From positions 1-64,000 of the forward strand of contig NW_026251395.1 of NCBI RefSeq assembly GCF_025118155.1: a stretch of 64,000 nucleotides of DNA, read 5' to 3'. Made by a program: the position numbers and the translations under genes. Below, piece by piece: positions 47,521-60,635 of the stretch; the stretch's first letter is position 1, and the number at the start of each line of letters is the position of its first letter. The stretch comes from Cokeromyces recurvatus (taxonomy: Eukaryota > Mucoromycota > Mucoromycetes > Mucorales > Mucoraceae). Under the pieces are notes generated by a model that searched no databases, had not been told where the DNA came from, and saw nothing but the letters and a program-made list of their open reading frames with translations.

Positions 47521-48725
47521 ATGGCTGCACCTTATTACTATAATCAACAACAACAACAACAATTAGGAGGTATACCATCTATGCAACAACAGCCACAACC
47601 ACCACCACCACAAAGAGCCATGCCAGGTCAAGTCGGCATTAATCCAACTCAAAGCCATTATCTTCAACAACAATATAGAAATCAACCCATTAACGATGCA
47701 GGACGAAAACGAGCACATAGCAAGGTATTACTTGAGTTACAAACATACATGTAATTTTATTTTCTAATTACATGTTATTAAAAGGCTGGAAGGCAAAATG
47801 CGTCCATAATGGAAGATGCTGATGAACCTTCAGGAGGTACACTTGAAAAAAATAAAAATAAAAAAATGGCGTATTAGCATTATACCTAATCGTCCTCTTT
47901 CAATTAAATAGATGAATTAGACGACATTTCTGCAAGAGATATTGCTATGGCTAGATATAAACGTAATCATGACTACTTATCAGAAATATTTACACCTTAT
48001 AATGCTGGTAAAAATTAAAGCACAACTCAATCTAATTATATATACATGATGTTAATTATGCCTTCAACCTAGCTCACATTGTTACACCTGCATTGGATAT
48101 TAGTCAATCAAAAGAAGAATTAGAGAAACAAATTGTAAGTTTTCAATTTTTTTTTTTTTTTTTTTTTATTAAATCATTTATGCTTAGGAAGAATGCAAAG
48201 AACGAGACATACAGCAAAAGAAAAAAATGGAAGAAAAGTTAGCTTCAATTGAATCAGAGCAAGAAAAGTTTTGGAAATGTATAAACCAACTAAAGAATGC
48301 AACAACATTGGAAGTATGGATTTTTTTGTTTAAAACAAAAGTAATCTCTGGATTAATTTTTTTTTTTTCTTTAGTCTATTGAAGAAGTGACTAAGAATAT
48401 AACAAAAGAATTAGGAATTGAAATTAAACATAGAACAAATAATGTAAATATTTTATCAATACCTGAATTAGAAAAACAAGAGGAAAAAGAAAAAGAAGCA
48501 TTACTACTACAACAGCAACAACAACAACAAGCTTTAATTGAAAATGCTAACAATCAACGACAGCAGACTATGGAAGAAGTAATAAGCAATAATATAGCAT
48601 CACAAGGAATGGACATGTACTTTAACCAAAGAGAAGATGAAGCAGAAACAGCCGATAGTTTCTTTAATGAAATGGTTAATACAGATGATGATCCAGCTGT
48701 TAGTGAATTCTTAAACACTGAATAA
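47521..48725 (+). CDS. Unrecognised Gln-rich coiled-coil protein, probably nuclear
   Basis: Six exons: 47521-47724, 47785-47836, 47912-48007, 48073-48134, 48188-48313, 48375-48725; 296 aa, in frame. The N-terminus is Gln/Pro-rich (YYYNQQQQQQLGG, then PQPPPPQRAMP), followed by a basic GRKRAHSK. A conserved-looking block follows: DELDDISARDIAMARYKRN, HDYLSEIFTPYNAAHIV. Then comes a long coiled coil (about residues 125-260, EECKERDIQQKKKMEEKLA) ending in an acidic tail. The RYKRNH-x-YLSEIF block faintly recalls subunits of fungal chromatin-remodelling complexes, but I cannot name a family, and no catalytic domain is present. Start at 47521 follows a 30-nt T tract and is the first ATG of the frame. 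Confidence 0.75.
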
Positions 48726-49417
48726 AATTTATTTCAGTCTTATGGATCAAGCGCGTTTAATAGTTGTGTCCTTTTGCAAAATATATATGTGTATATTGAT
48801 ATACAAGCCTGTGAATTTACATAGTTTTCTTTTTATATGTTACAATATCCTCATTTGAAACTTTTGTAAAATAGCAAATAGTTTTTGAAAGAAGGATATT
48901 AGCCTTGATTGTGACTTTATATTGTAAATGGGAGACTTCAACTTTCATAGGATGAAAAGAAGATAGTTTATTATTAAAGGATCATAGATATTTTTGTTAG
49001 AAGACACTTTCAATAGTCCTATGATTTGAAATACACGTGTTTTAGCTGAATATAGTTTGCAATAGTTTTTTTTTTTTTTTTTTTTTCACCTATTCATTAT
49101 TGTATATAATTGCAGAGAAAGGATTTCAGCAGTTAAATTAAGCTCGTTTGTGCAGCAACTTTATAAATTCTAGATAACCCTTTTATAATTAGCTAATTAT
49201 GATACTTATATATCTATAAACTGAATATCCTTTTTTTTTTACTTTTTGAATACATTAAAACTGTTGATCATCTTTAAATTGTCAATAACTCATATATTTC
49301 ATACTCCGATATATTCTTTTTTTAATTTTTTAATTTTAATTTTAATTTTTTTTTTTTTTTTTTTTCGTTGTATCTTGTCTCCTTTCCTTAATATAATATA
49401 AAACATTATATTCTATT
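48726..49417. other. Intergenic
   Basis: AT-rich with T tracts at 49064-49086 and 49347-49365. No gene seen. Includes the promoter of the glycosyltransferase gene. Confidence 0.45.
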
Positions 49418-50760
49418 ATGGCAAGGGTAAACTAGTATTTCCATATATAAATATATTTATGAATATATACAGTAAAGTATTTAACGTTAACTCCTCTTTT
49501 TCTTCTTTTTTAACTTCAACTTAGCAAACGACATTACCCATCTTCCGGCAAAAACGAATAAATCCTAATCTTGTCGTGCCTCGTAGATGTGAACTGCCTA
49601 TTGCGATATTAAAGGCATCAAGTCTTGCACCTGCAGCATTAAATAGTTTTTATAACCTAAAAAATGCCTGGAATGTTCCTATAAGAGATACAGGTGGGCC
49701 CTTGATAATTCAAACAACAGAAACTGAATTTTATATAGCAATTCTTTGGGTAATTTTTTATCGTTTTTATTATTAGGATTGTTAGAGAGAGAGAATATTG
49801 AAAAATGATAGTAACATCTTTTATAGTGTGTTTTAGCAGGTTACTGGAACTGGGTTTTAGCTACAAGCATGATGAAACAATGGCTTTACCAGTACGAAAT
49901 TAAACACGCTATTACTCGACTCTTAATGCTCATTATAATATCTTGGTGCTTATCTAGCTTCATTCACTCTTTGATGAATCCTAATGATCCTGTCCTGATC
50001 CAAATAGTTATTTGCTTTGTATTATTTTTATCCAACTTTTTAAAACTTACGTTTAACGCTAGAACGAAATATAGTCAAAAGATAGAAGACGTCTTGCCCA
50101 CAACAACACAATTAAATCTTAATAGTAAAGCAGTTCGTATTTTGTTATTGCCATTGTTAGTTGTCATGGGATTATCAGCCTTTGGGTTAACAGGTCAAAT
50201 TCATCATTTACAATATGGATCTGTTTTGTTGATGAGCCAAGAGAGATTTGCATTGAATACAACAATCGTAGATCCTATCTTTGGCAATGGTGTAACTATA
50301 TTAGTCTTGATTTTTTCTTCATGGACTTCTCAGGCTGCAGAAAGACGAAAGTTATTAAGAGAAACAACATTACAATGGATGGGTCAAGAAGAAGATACAA
50401 CAATGATATATCGTTTTGTAGTAGGCCAACCACCTTCTTCAAATATTCAGTCATGGTTGGGTCCTGATTTGATTGCAGAATCAGAGAAATATCATGATAT
50501 CTTGATCGTTCCCGCTCCAGATCGACTTTTATCTGATAAAAGTAAAAAAGTGTTTGAAGCTTTTAAATATGCTTCTTCTGTAGTTCAATATGATTATCTT
50601 GTCAAAACAGATGATGATGTATTTGTCCGATATGATGTCTTGAATAGAGAAATGAATGATTTAGGACAAAAGGACAATTATTGGAAAGGCTTTGTTAATA
50701 GGTATTTTTTTTTGTAAGTTTTATTTTGTGTTATTTTTTTGCTTATTATTTTTTCTTTTT

Positions 50761-50800
<40 letters not shown>

Positions 50801-52765
50801 AGGAATATGCCAGTGAATTATTATAATCCTACTTATCATTTGGAAAATGATTATTCTATGCCTGTTTTGCCAACATTTGTATCAGGCATTCTTTATATAC
50901 TCTCACGAAATGTAGTAAATCTGATTACACAAACTAATTATCCGCAAAGATATATCGACAAAGATGATGTAAATGTGGCTCTTTGGCTTTTTGGCTTTGA
51001 TATTGAACCTATCCATGACAAACGAATTCAAGATGATGTAGATGTATGTGAAGAGGATTTTATTGCAAAACGGTTAAATCAAGATAAATTCAAGTCACAA
51101 TTGCTACTTATGTACGATCATGTTTTAACAGATAAAAGACTATGTACAGGATTGAATCCAGTCAAGAAATGTGCATTGTGTTATTCATGTCATGGGAAAT
51201 CGAATGATTGGCGAGCTAACAATCTTGAATGCGATACAACTCGAGGTGTGACTCTGAAGAGACAAGCTGAATTCAAAACAATTTCTGGATCCGTTGTTAA
51301 GGATGCTCTTGAACCTTCTATTATTGGTGTAAATGATGAATGGATTGTGAAAGATATACTTTCAGCGCGTACATCCATTTACTCTGAAGATGAAGCAAAT
51401 TGGCATTTACTTTATTGGGTTTGTTGGACAAGTGAGCCTTCGACTTTTACAGACCGACATTGGCGAGCTATTGAGATGGTATGGATTCATGAGCCTGAGG
51501 CAGCTATTTTCATGATCTCCAATACTTTGCCAAAGAACTTTTTCCAAGAATATACACAACGCGGTTATAATATTAATGTAGTCTCCTTTAACAAAGAGAG
51601 TCTATTAAAGTGGCATTGGTATTTTGGACCTGGTACACAGGATTGGATTCTTGATTGGGATAAATGGGAAAATGGAAGGTTCTTTTACTGGCATTTGACC
51701 GATTATATTCGTTGCCTTTTACTCTATAATTATGGTGGCACCTACATGGATATGGATGCACTCTGGATTCGTATTCCACCTAATCCAAATCTAGAATTTA
51801 TTGGTTCTGATTATTCAAGCATTGTTTCTGATCGTAAATGGACATTAGATAATGAAGGCTTGTATCTACCTCAGGGGCTTATGCGTTTTAAACGTGGATG
51901 GAAATTGTTTCGTGAGATGGCAGAGGGTGCATTCTCTGCTTATAACTATGATCCTGAATGTTTCAATTGTGGTGGACCTAAGGCGATTACATCTTATGTA
52001 CGTGATCGTCGAGCTGTTCTGGAAGATGCTGGCATGACTATCTTGCCTCGTGAAATTCTCTATCCTTTCAGTTATCTTGAAATTCACAAACTCTTACAGC
52101 CTAATCCCTTGGCTGAGCAAGATATGAAGAACATAATTGAGCCTTTAAGCTGGAACATTCACTTGTTTGGCAAAATGACCAATCATCTACCTGTTCAACC
52201 AAACAGTGTTATTGATTATGTCTTTAAGAAGTTTGACTTGGATATACCTCATCGTGATACAAGTACACATAAAATTATTTCTTCTACACACTCGATGGAA
52301 GTCCCTATGAAGTTAATCGGTCCTCGCGACTACATTTATCGAGCTGTATCAGCACGTATGTTGGAGGATGATAAAGGTCAAATGCTAATATTTCAACCAG
52401 TACCAGGCAAATTCCAAGGCATTCATGTTATTTATGTTCGTGGAGGCCCATCTGGCTTTATGCCTGAGGTCATGATTGAATTAGAAACAACGATTGGCTA
52501 TATACGTTTAAACAATGCCACTAGCTTTGAAAAGCGAACGACTCATGTTATGAAGCATGTGACGATGAAGGAAGTGAATCGTGTATTGAATTCGATTGAA
52601 TATAGTCCTGCAAAACTAATGGCAGCTAATGGAGGTCGTGATCGACTCAAGGTATCTATTGTTTATGATAATGGGATAAAAACAGAGAAAGAACAATTGC
52701 AGATTGCTATTATTGTTGTTGAGCCTGAAGAAGAAGATGAAAAGGCTGAGATAATAGAAAATTAG
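49418..52765 (+). CDS. Two-domain Golgi glycosyltransferase: GT31-like plus GT32-like
   Basis: Four exons: 49418-49426, 49525-49749, 49827-50701, 50803-52765; 1023 aa, in frame. The N-terminal 240 residues contain about four or five hydrophobic segments (AILWCVLAGYWNWVLATS, LLMLIIISWCLSSFI, VLIQIVICFVLFLSNFL, ILLLPLLVVMGLSAFG). This is unusual, as most glycosyltransferases are single-pass. Next a GT31/galactosyltransferase domain (YRFVVGQPPSSN, DYLVKTDDDVFVRYD with the DDD metal site near 340, and later a GKS-like LEND/TFVSGILYILSR stretch). The second half is GT32-like (Gly_transf_sug/alpha-1,4-GlcNAc-transferase type): YNYGGTYMDMDALWIRI with a DxD near 686, NGGPKAITS-like CFNCGGPKAITSYV, and a beta-rich C-terminal module. 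It probably extends surface or secreted glycans with two different sugars. Donor and acceptor are unknown. Confidence 0.85.
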
Positions 52766-52769
52766 ATCC

Positions 52770-52932
52770 ATTTTCCTCCTTCTCCTCCTCCTCCCTCTCC
52801 TCTTTCTCTTTCTCTTTCTCTTTCACACACACACACACCCTCTCTCTCTCTCTCTTTCTCTCTTTACATATATATTCCTATCTTCATCATTCATATGTGC
52901 ATATTATATAGAACAAATGTAATTATAATAAT

Positions 52933-52974
<42 letters not shown>

Positions 52975-52980
52975 TTATTT
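52770..52980. repeat. CT, CA and AAT microsatellites
   Basis: CT-rich run at about 52770-52863 with an embedded (CA)n, then (AAT)n at about 52929-52975. These lie between the converging glycosyltransferase and cystathionine-lyase genes. Confidence 0.9.
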
Positions 52981-53018
52981 TATTTTTATATTATATTATA
53001 TTATACAAAGTGAACACA

Positions 53019-54317
53019 TTATTGTTTAACTGGAAGAGGTAATAAAGCACCGGCAATATCCAAAGCCCGTTCTAAATCCTCTAAAAGATCTTCTACATCT
53101 TCAATCCCAACACATAAACGAATTAAATCTTCTGGAAGGGCTCTTTCAGCACGAATATGAGCAGGGATAGAGGCATGTGACATTCTACAGGGCATACTAA
53201 TTAATGAGTTTACACAACCAAAGGAGACGCTAATACTCCAAAGTCGTGTAGCCTCCACAATTCGTTCTGAGATGTCAACGTCCCCAGTTTCAAAACTAAG
53301 TACAGCGCCTGGACCTGATGCCATTGAATGATGCAATTGATATTGAGGATGTGATTTTAAACCAGGGTAATGGACTTTAAATCCTAGTAACTCTAAATAA
53401 TGGGCGATACGTATACTAGATGCCTGTTGTTTATCCATACGTACTGCTAATGTCTTTACACCACGTAAGAGAAGCCATGAATCAAATGGATTCAAACCAC
53501 ACCCTGTAGCATTAATCACATAATAAAGTGCATCTCCAATCGCAGCCGTTTTAGCGCCAATAACACCTGCCATCAAGTCATGATGACCTGATAAGTATTT
53601 GGTACCTGAATGATACGATATATCAGCACCCAGCTCTAAGGGACGTTGCAGATAAGGAGACATCATCGTGTTATCCACCACAACCAAGGCATTAGGACAT
53701 CGTTCATGAACATATCTTGAAATGGTGGGGATATCACTGATCTTGATCAATGGATTTGTAGGTGACTCGAGTAAGACCAATCTTGTCCTCTCTGCTGATA
53801 GATAAGGTAAAATAGAATCAGATTTCGTTGTGTCTATATGATGTGTCTTAATATTTTGTGATTGAGCCAAAAAGCTGAGGAGACGATTTGTGCCACCATA
53901 GAGGTCATCTCCTGCAATAATCTCTTCTCCTGCTCTCACTAGACGTGTGATGACATCAAGTGCTCCCATACCACTCGTCACTACTAATGCTCTCTCTGCT
54001 CCCATCAATTTTGCCAAATGATTCTCTAATGGAAATTTTATTAGTTATTATTCCAGACTATATATATAACCTCTTTTTTCTTTCTTTCTTTCTTTCTTAC
54101 CAACATGTGTACGGGTTGGATTACCACTACGAGAGTAATCATATTCTCCAGAAGCATTTGCCCCTTTTTGTTTAAAGGTAGCTGTTTGATAAATGGGTAT
54201 TGAAGACGCATTATGAGGATCATCTGAATTGTCAATAGTCACTACTTCGGTTGCAAAACGATATCTTCTAAAGCTAGTCATAGAAGCGGCAGGTGAAGAA
54301 GGTAAAATATCTGTCAT
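53019..54317 (-). CDS. STR3: Cystathionine beta-lyase/gamma-synthase family enzyme (PLP)
   Basis: Two exons, 54317-54101 and 54025-53019; 407 aa, in frame. A fold-type I PLP enzyme of methionine/cysteine interconversion. Seen: IYQTATFKQKG near the start, YDYSRSGNPTRTHVENHLA (spanning the intron), ALVVTSGMGALDVITR, YGGTNRLL, LESPTNPLIKISDI, VVDNTMMSPYLQRPLELGAD, the Schiff-base lysine in HSGTKYLSGHHDLMAG (about residue 215), and SGPGAVLSFET. The features fit cystathionine beta-lyase (homocysteine formation, yeast Str3) best, but gamma-synthases and gamma-lyases share the same motifs, so reaction specificity is not certain. Confidence 0.9.
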
Positions 54318-54625
54318 TGTTATTATTATTATTTTTTTTAAAGTGTGTGAATAAAAAAAGAAATAAATAAAGAAATATTAACTATTTTTTTTTATTTTAT
54401 TTTATTTCTATTTGTCTCATGTATGCTATAATTGTATGTATTTACATAAAAAAAAAAAAAAAAATAGATGGAAGATTTTGATGTAAGAAGGGTATTGCTT
54501 AAACGAATTTCAACCAATCAAAATTAAAACTGATGATAAAATCATAATTAGCATGATCGAGGAGTTTAAAAACAATAAATTCATGTATATTTTGTATATA
54601 TTTGTATATGTGTGTATGTATATTT

Positions 54626-55200
54626 TTAGGCTACATGAAATCCAATTTGTTTTATCTTTGGCTCCAATATTTCTTGGGCCACATCAGCATCGTCTTTTTT
54701 AATGATAGGTGGTATCTTTTGCAACGATTGATCAGGCGTTGTGAATGCAACAGATGATGTCGTTGTTGTTGCTGCTATGTCATCTAATTCTTGTAGTAAT
54801 TCAGTAGTAAATTTCATATCAAATATTTCCAAGACATATTTGCGAACAGGTGACCTGAAATGATAACTTCCAAGTAACTGACATACTGAATAATAAAGGT
54901 TTACCTTTTTAAAGTATTCAGGATAAAGTTGTCTTAATCTGTAAAAAATTATATTAGAGATAGAATGTAATGTAGTGGTTGTGTTACTTACTTTGCAAGA
55001 TTCTTTGATGCTTCATTTGCTAAAATATGATTGCTCATATTACCGATATTTTTTAATATATCCGCGCTAACTGAATCTGCTGTAACAGATCTCGGTAATT
55101 GTGGAGGAGAAAACAATGCTGGTTTATATTTCCAATTCCGGATCTAAGATCATCATAAATTAAATTAATTTTTTTTTATCAAAATGTGTAGAAAAGTATT

Positions 55201-55243
<43 letters not shown>

Positions 55244-58200
55244 GTTAAAAATCTCGAAAGATTTAATGGTACACACAGCCCCTCAGGTTCTCCATTTGGG
55301 GAAACAACGCTTTCCCAACCAACTTCGCCTAATAATTCAACACCTTGTTGAGTTTTTGCAATTAATCCAAGTACAAAATAACAAGTTCTAACAATCAGAA
55401 ATTTAAAATAAAATTCTTAAATTATGCCTTCCCCCCCTCCTCCACCTCTATTTACCCCTTTAGTGATAAGATTTCACTGCCTTCTGCCATTTCTATAATA
55501 TCTTTTACAATATCCTCTTCTTCAAGAAAAGGTAGACCATTCTTTGTTGCCCCAATATTTCCAAGTGCCCATAGAACAGCCTTTAGTTGCCCCAATGAGG
55601 TTTCATTACATTTATCTAAAGGGAAATTCCTCACATAATCAACAAACATCTTAAGATGACCCTTTTCTCTTAACAGATTACATCCTTCTTCTGTCTTGGT
55701 TAATTCTCCATAGAAATGAGGAGGCGTTAAACCATCACCAGGTTGTCTATATAAAGTTATTTTTTTCTTTTTTTTTAAAAAAAAAAGATTCATGTAGTTT
55801 GTTTTCTTATTTTTACTTACAACGCTTCAAAATCATTTTCACTATCAACCCTTTCTTCAAACGGATTTACCTTCTTTTCTGGTGTATTTATTAAAGCTCT
55901 CGCCAGCGAAAGCTCTAACTGAACAACATAATTAAGATTTCCTCTCTTAAAAAAAAAAAAAGAGTTACGGACAGTCTTTATATTTCATATACACACACAC
56001 ACACACAAACTTACTTCAAACCAGTCATCCATTTCTTTTTGAACATATCCCAAGGCATTCAAATATTGAAATCCAGTCGAGGTTGACAAAAATCGTAATA
56101 ATAATGGATTACCAACTTCTCCTAAATGTCCCAAACTAGGTCTACATTTAACAAGTAATTCTAAATTAGCTTGTCTCTCACATGCTTCGTCTAATAAATG
56201 AACAGCTGTCTGGCAAACATCCATATGCGTATCATAGAGTTGAGTCACTAGTAATCGAATGACCCAGTCGTTGAACTCAGATTCTGATTGTCGCATAATA
56301 ACACCTAAATGTTGAGTAGCGAAAAGACGAATTGGATTATAACCCGACGTCATGATTTTAGACAATAGCACCCGTGGATGTCCATCTAGGGTATAATCCA
56401 AATTAGTAATCATGGCTACCTTAAGATCTGTACGGTTTTTGAGTTCAGAGATTTGATAAAAGCAACTAAAAATTTTGAATCTTTCAAGGATACGTACGCC
56501 TTCTTTATATTTCGAAAAGGTACCTAGAATAGCGAAATAACCGCATGTTAAGGTGTTCTCCATACGTTCTTTTGAAAAAATCGGCTCTGTACATGCATCA
56601 CCTCCTCCATTTGTAAGCGGATCCAATTCATTAAATGCCAATGCAATATTGCTAAGCAATTTGTTTTCACTCAGATAACGTACACCATCCGGATTACTTA
56701 ATAAGGTGGAAATAAGTGTGCAACCTGTTCTAACGTATCGACTAATTGTGCCCTTAGTCGCATTCATATCCGAAAATTGATGCTTGAAGGGTCGATAAAA
56801 AGCCAGTAGACGTTTAATAAACTTTTTACCACGCATTGCTTCATCTAGACGTCTTGGATTCAATAGAGGCCCTTGTAAAAGTTCAAGAATACTATCCCAG
56901 TTCCACTTTGTGTAGTCCTTTGTATTTAATACTTGTGTATCCATCAAGAGTTGTCGAAAGTGGGTATCATCAATAGCATAACCAATCTTTAATTTAACCT
57001 CATGCACTTTTTCTTGCGTGCGTTTTGAAGGTGATTGATCAGTACCTTTAAACGAGGTCAGATTTGATGAAATAGGGGGTGCTATATATCGTGTACGTGC
57101 TCGCGTTAATCGATCAATATGTGCTAATGCTGCTGTAGCGTTATGCCGTACTTGTTCATCTTCAAAATTAGATGCCAATGTAAATAACTTGGGTAATGAT
57201 TGGACTTGAATAGCCATTAAAGTAGGTAATAGTCGTGTAGAGAGTTGTAAGATTTCTCCAATTAATAAAGTAGCTTTTCGAGACATGTAGATATCGTCTG
57301 ATTTGACCATATCAACAAGGGCCATAAGAATGTCTGATTCAATAAAGATAATAATGATAATACTAAGATGATGATCAAGCATTTTAAGTCTTTCCGAGTT
57401 GCTAGCTGTTGTCGTGCCATGATTGAGGGCATAGCGTGTATAAGCATCAGGACTAATACCTCCCGCCATCATGAGATTGGACATGACAGGTCCATTTAAA
57501 ACAGCAGTAGGTCGAAGTGATATTTTTGCTAATTCAGTATCATTTGTAGGTGCAACCTGCACTGTATGTTGTCTTCCAGATAAAAACCCATGATGATCTA
57601 CAGGTAACTTTACTCTAAATACGTCAAAAAACATATCTAGTACTAATTTCTGTGTATATATGTATACAAATATTAATATTTGTTTCATCCATTTTTTATT
57701 TTTTTTTCCTTTTTTCATTCCTCCTTTTCTTTATTATTATACCTGTGTCTCTAGTACTGGCATCCTTAATGCCTGCACAACGGATCGAGCGGCTCTCATA
57801 TTATTTGCACTCATATAAAATATACCAGCCCAACTTTTAATCAAAGTAGTTACCATTTTTGCACTATTCTTCAATCGTTCAATATAATTTGGACCTGTGT
57901 TTGATTCTGTAAAGGGAGCAATAATCGTCTCTAGTTCAACACCAGGTCGAAGATAACATCTTTTATTTGGTGTATCCAATACATATAAAACGGATTGAAT
58001 AAGTACTTCTGATATTCCATGCTGACCATCTATTAGAGCTTGTATTAATACTCTTAATCCTCCTGATTTTACAATCAATGCAACATCTAAGATAGCTATT
58101 AAAAAAAAAGAAAACGTTTTCAATCATTATTTATCAAATAAACGATATTGAATTTAATTATTTACTTAATTCAGCAAGCGTTTCTAATGCAATATTTCTT

Positions 58201-59579
58201 AATCTACAATCTTGTTGTTCTGCAATAGCCACGACCGACCTCACAATACCCTGATTGATATGTTGAACACCACCGTATTCAATGAATGTTCTTATTAATT
58301 TAATTGTTTGCTCCCTTTCTGGTTCATACCCATCTTGATCTCGTACTAATGCCCTATATACCCATCTTTTAGTATAAACCAAAACCACCCAAAATCGATA
58401 GATAGTTTGTCTCTTACCTAGCACAAAATACATCTAAATGATAATATATCATCATTTCGACATCTTCAGGTCCTTCCACTAATAATCTTAAAGCACGTAG
58501 AACCATAATTCTTATTTCTTTATAAGGACTCACCATAGATTGACGCAGACTAGAGCAGACAACAAATCAGTATTCATAATAGATTGTCTATTCGATTTAT
58601 TTACCCTTCAATTATTTTCTTTTTTGAACAATGTGCCTCAATTCCAGTTGTATTTTTTAATATTCTTATCAAAATTTTAAGTTTCTCCATTTTTGTTTCT
58701 TTAGTAGTATTATTATTTGCCTTCCACTCATCGACTTGTAAATATTGTATAATATGATCCATTCTCTTTCCTATAGGCCAAGTATCTTTTTATATGACAA
58801 TATTAGACTGATAATTATATGCATATAAAATTAAACTGATTATCAAAAAAAGAAAAGAAAAAAAATTACCATCATCAGGATAAGATACATTTTCCATAGC
58901 AGCTTTCTTTTTTCCCTTTAAAGTATTATTATTAGACCTTAATTTAGAACGCGATTGAGCTAATGTGGAAGGTGTTATAGCATTTGAAAAAATTGTTCCC
59001 GTATATTTATATGCTTTCAATAATTTAGCAACGTCTATAATGTGTGTTCCTGAATTAACTAATATAACAACAATAATTAATGTTTATGCCCAATTCAATC
59101 ATTTCCTTCATTGACTTTTTTTTTTATTATTATACCAGCAGTTATTCTAATGTGCTCAATTCGCTTTGTTATTTCATCAATAGCTAAACTATATCCTTCT
59201 AATTGTGTTTCTAATTCTTTTGTCTTCTTTTTGTCCTTTAAATAAACTTCAAGCATGTTTTCAACACCAGACTTCATTTTTGTTTCCCTAGCAAGCTTTA
59301 TTAAGAGTTCTTCCAACTTTTTTTTATAACATGTAAAACAAAACATTAGATTGAATGTTGTTTATAGAATTAACTTGTACACCATTTTTTTCTTTTCTTT
59401 TTTTTTTTTTTTTATACCTCTTTTATCATCACATTGTTATTTTGTTCCTTTTGTTGATGAGATGGAGGTGATAAAGGTGATGTTGGGATATTTATGTCTG
59501 ATAAACTATGGTGTTGTTGTTGTTGATTACTTGATTGCTGAGAGGATGATAAACTAGCTAAAGAAGGTGATGGTCCCAT
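54626..59579 (-). CDS. Rictor homologue, TORC2 scaffold subunit (Ste20/Avo3 type)
   Basis: About fourteen exons; descending: 59579-59418, 59316-59136, 59058-58870, 58785-58605, 58549-58418, 58365-58166, 58095-57743, 57649-56015, 55945-55821, 55746-55456, 55387-55243, 55143-54992, 54938-54905, then about 54865-54626; about 1340 aa. Rictor scaffolds TORC2, which controls AGC kinases, actin and membrane homeostasis. The N-terminus is Gln/Ser-rich, then a coiled coil (LEELLIKLARETKMKSG). The middle carries armadillo-like repeats conserved in Rictor (YYHLDVFCARWVYRALVRD, WAGIFYMSANNMRAAR, WNWDSILELLQGPLLNPRR, RYVRTGCTLISTLL). The C-terminal Rictor-V block includes LKAVLWALGNIGATKNGLPF and GTCYFVLGLIAKTQQGVELL. 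All junctions close in frame except the last: 54905 to the exon starting with GTCACC is off by one base relative to the conserved-looking SPVRKYVLEIFDMKF. Confidence 0.9.
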
Positions 59580-60635
59580 TTCATTTAACAAATTTTATCT
59601 CTTTTTTTTTTTTTAATATGACAAAATTACTATAAAACTTTTATAAAAGGGAATCCTAATCTATTTGTTATTATCAGAGATATATATATGTATATATATA
59701 TAAAAAAAAGAGAGAGAATAAGAATAAGAGTATTAAAACTGTAGAGAGACAATAACAAGATGCTTCATCCAATGAAAACTGTGATAAAGAAAAAGCCAAT
59801 GAATGAATTGTTTTTTTTTTATCATGACAAATTTAAACGCAGACACATGTACCAAATAACAAAACAAATCATGCAAAAAAGAAAATACATTATAGCTTTA
59901 ATAAATTCAACATGTGGTAGGTATTTTTCTTTAAAAAAAACAAAACAAAACAAAACAGAAAAAAAAAAGTTCATTTAATACAAGTATCTGATCTTTATCT
60001 ACAATTCGAGATATACTAAAACTGCTTCTATTCCAGAGTGTATAGACTAGTTTATGAATCTCATACAAACATGTATGTATACTGTAAACTGAATTACCTT
60101 TTATAAAAAAAAAAAGAGTTTTAACCTTATTTTATTTACATTTTTATATGAATGCATTAGCTTAAAATTAGGATGGTTACAAAAAAGATGGCTAATCAAT
60201 GATTACATGAATATGTTTTAAGACGCGTATGTCTTTAAAAGATGATATCATATATCAAATCCTTTTGTTATCTTGTATACTTTTTTTTTTTTTTTTTTTT
60301 TTTTTAACCTGATAATTAGATACTTGTTCATGTAATATACTCTCGGAGGAATAAATCTTATTTCTCCAATTTTATACATTTATAAAACTCCCCTAATGAA
60401 AATGAAAGGACGCTGTTTATGATGGTTTATATAATAACCTGTGATGCGACCTCAACCATGATGAAAAATGATTCTATTTGTATGTAAATGCTAAAATATA
60501 GCATAGTGACCTTATGTGTATCTAAAGGATTCATTACAGTAGTCATCGTCGTGGTGAAACACTATTTAAATATTCAGCCCTTGAAAAATTAAAAAAAAAA
60601 AAAAACTCCCTTAATAACAAAGTAAATAATACTGT
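59580..60635. other. Interval between Rictor and the Mpo1-like gene
   Basis: AT-rich with a T tract at 60282-60305. The only open frame (59760-59978) is Lys-rich, low-complexity and has no support. Should contain the Rictor promoter. Confidence 0.45.

Noticed and set aside
59760..59978. Lys-rich plus-strand frame upstream of Rictor
   Set aside because: Low complexity, poly-A driven, no domain.
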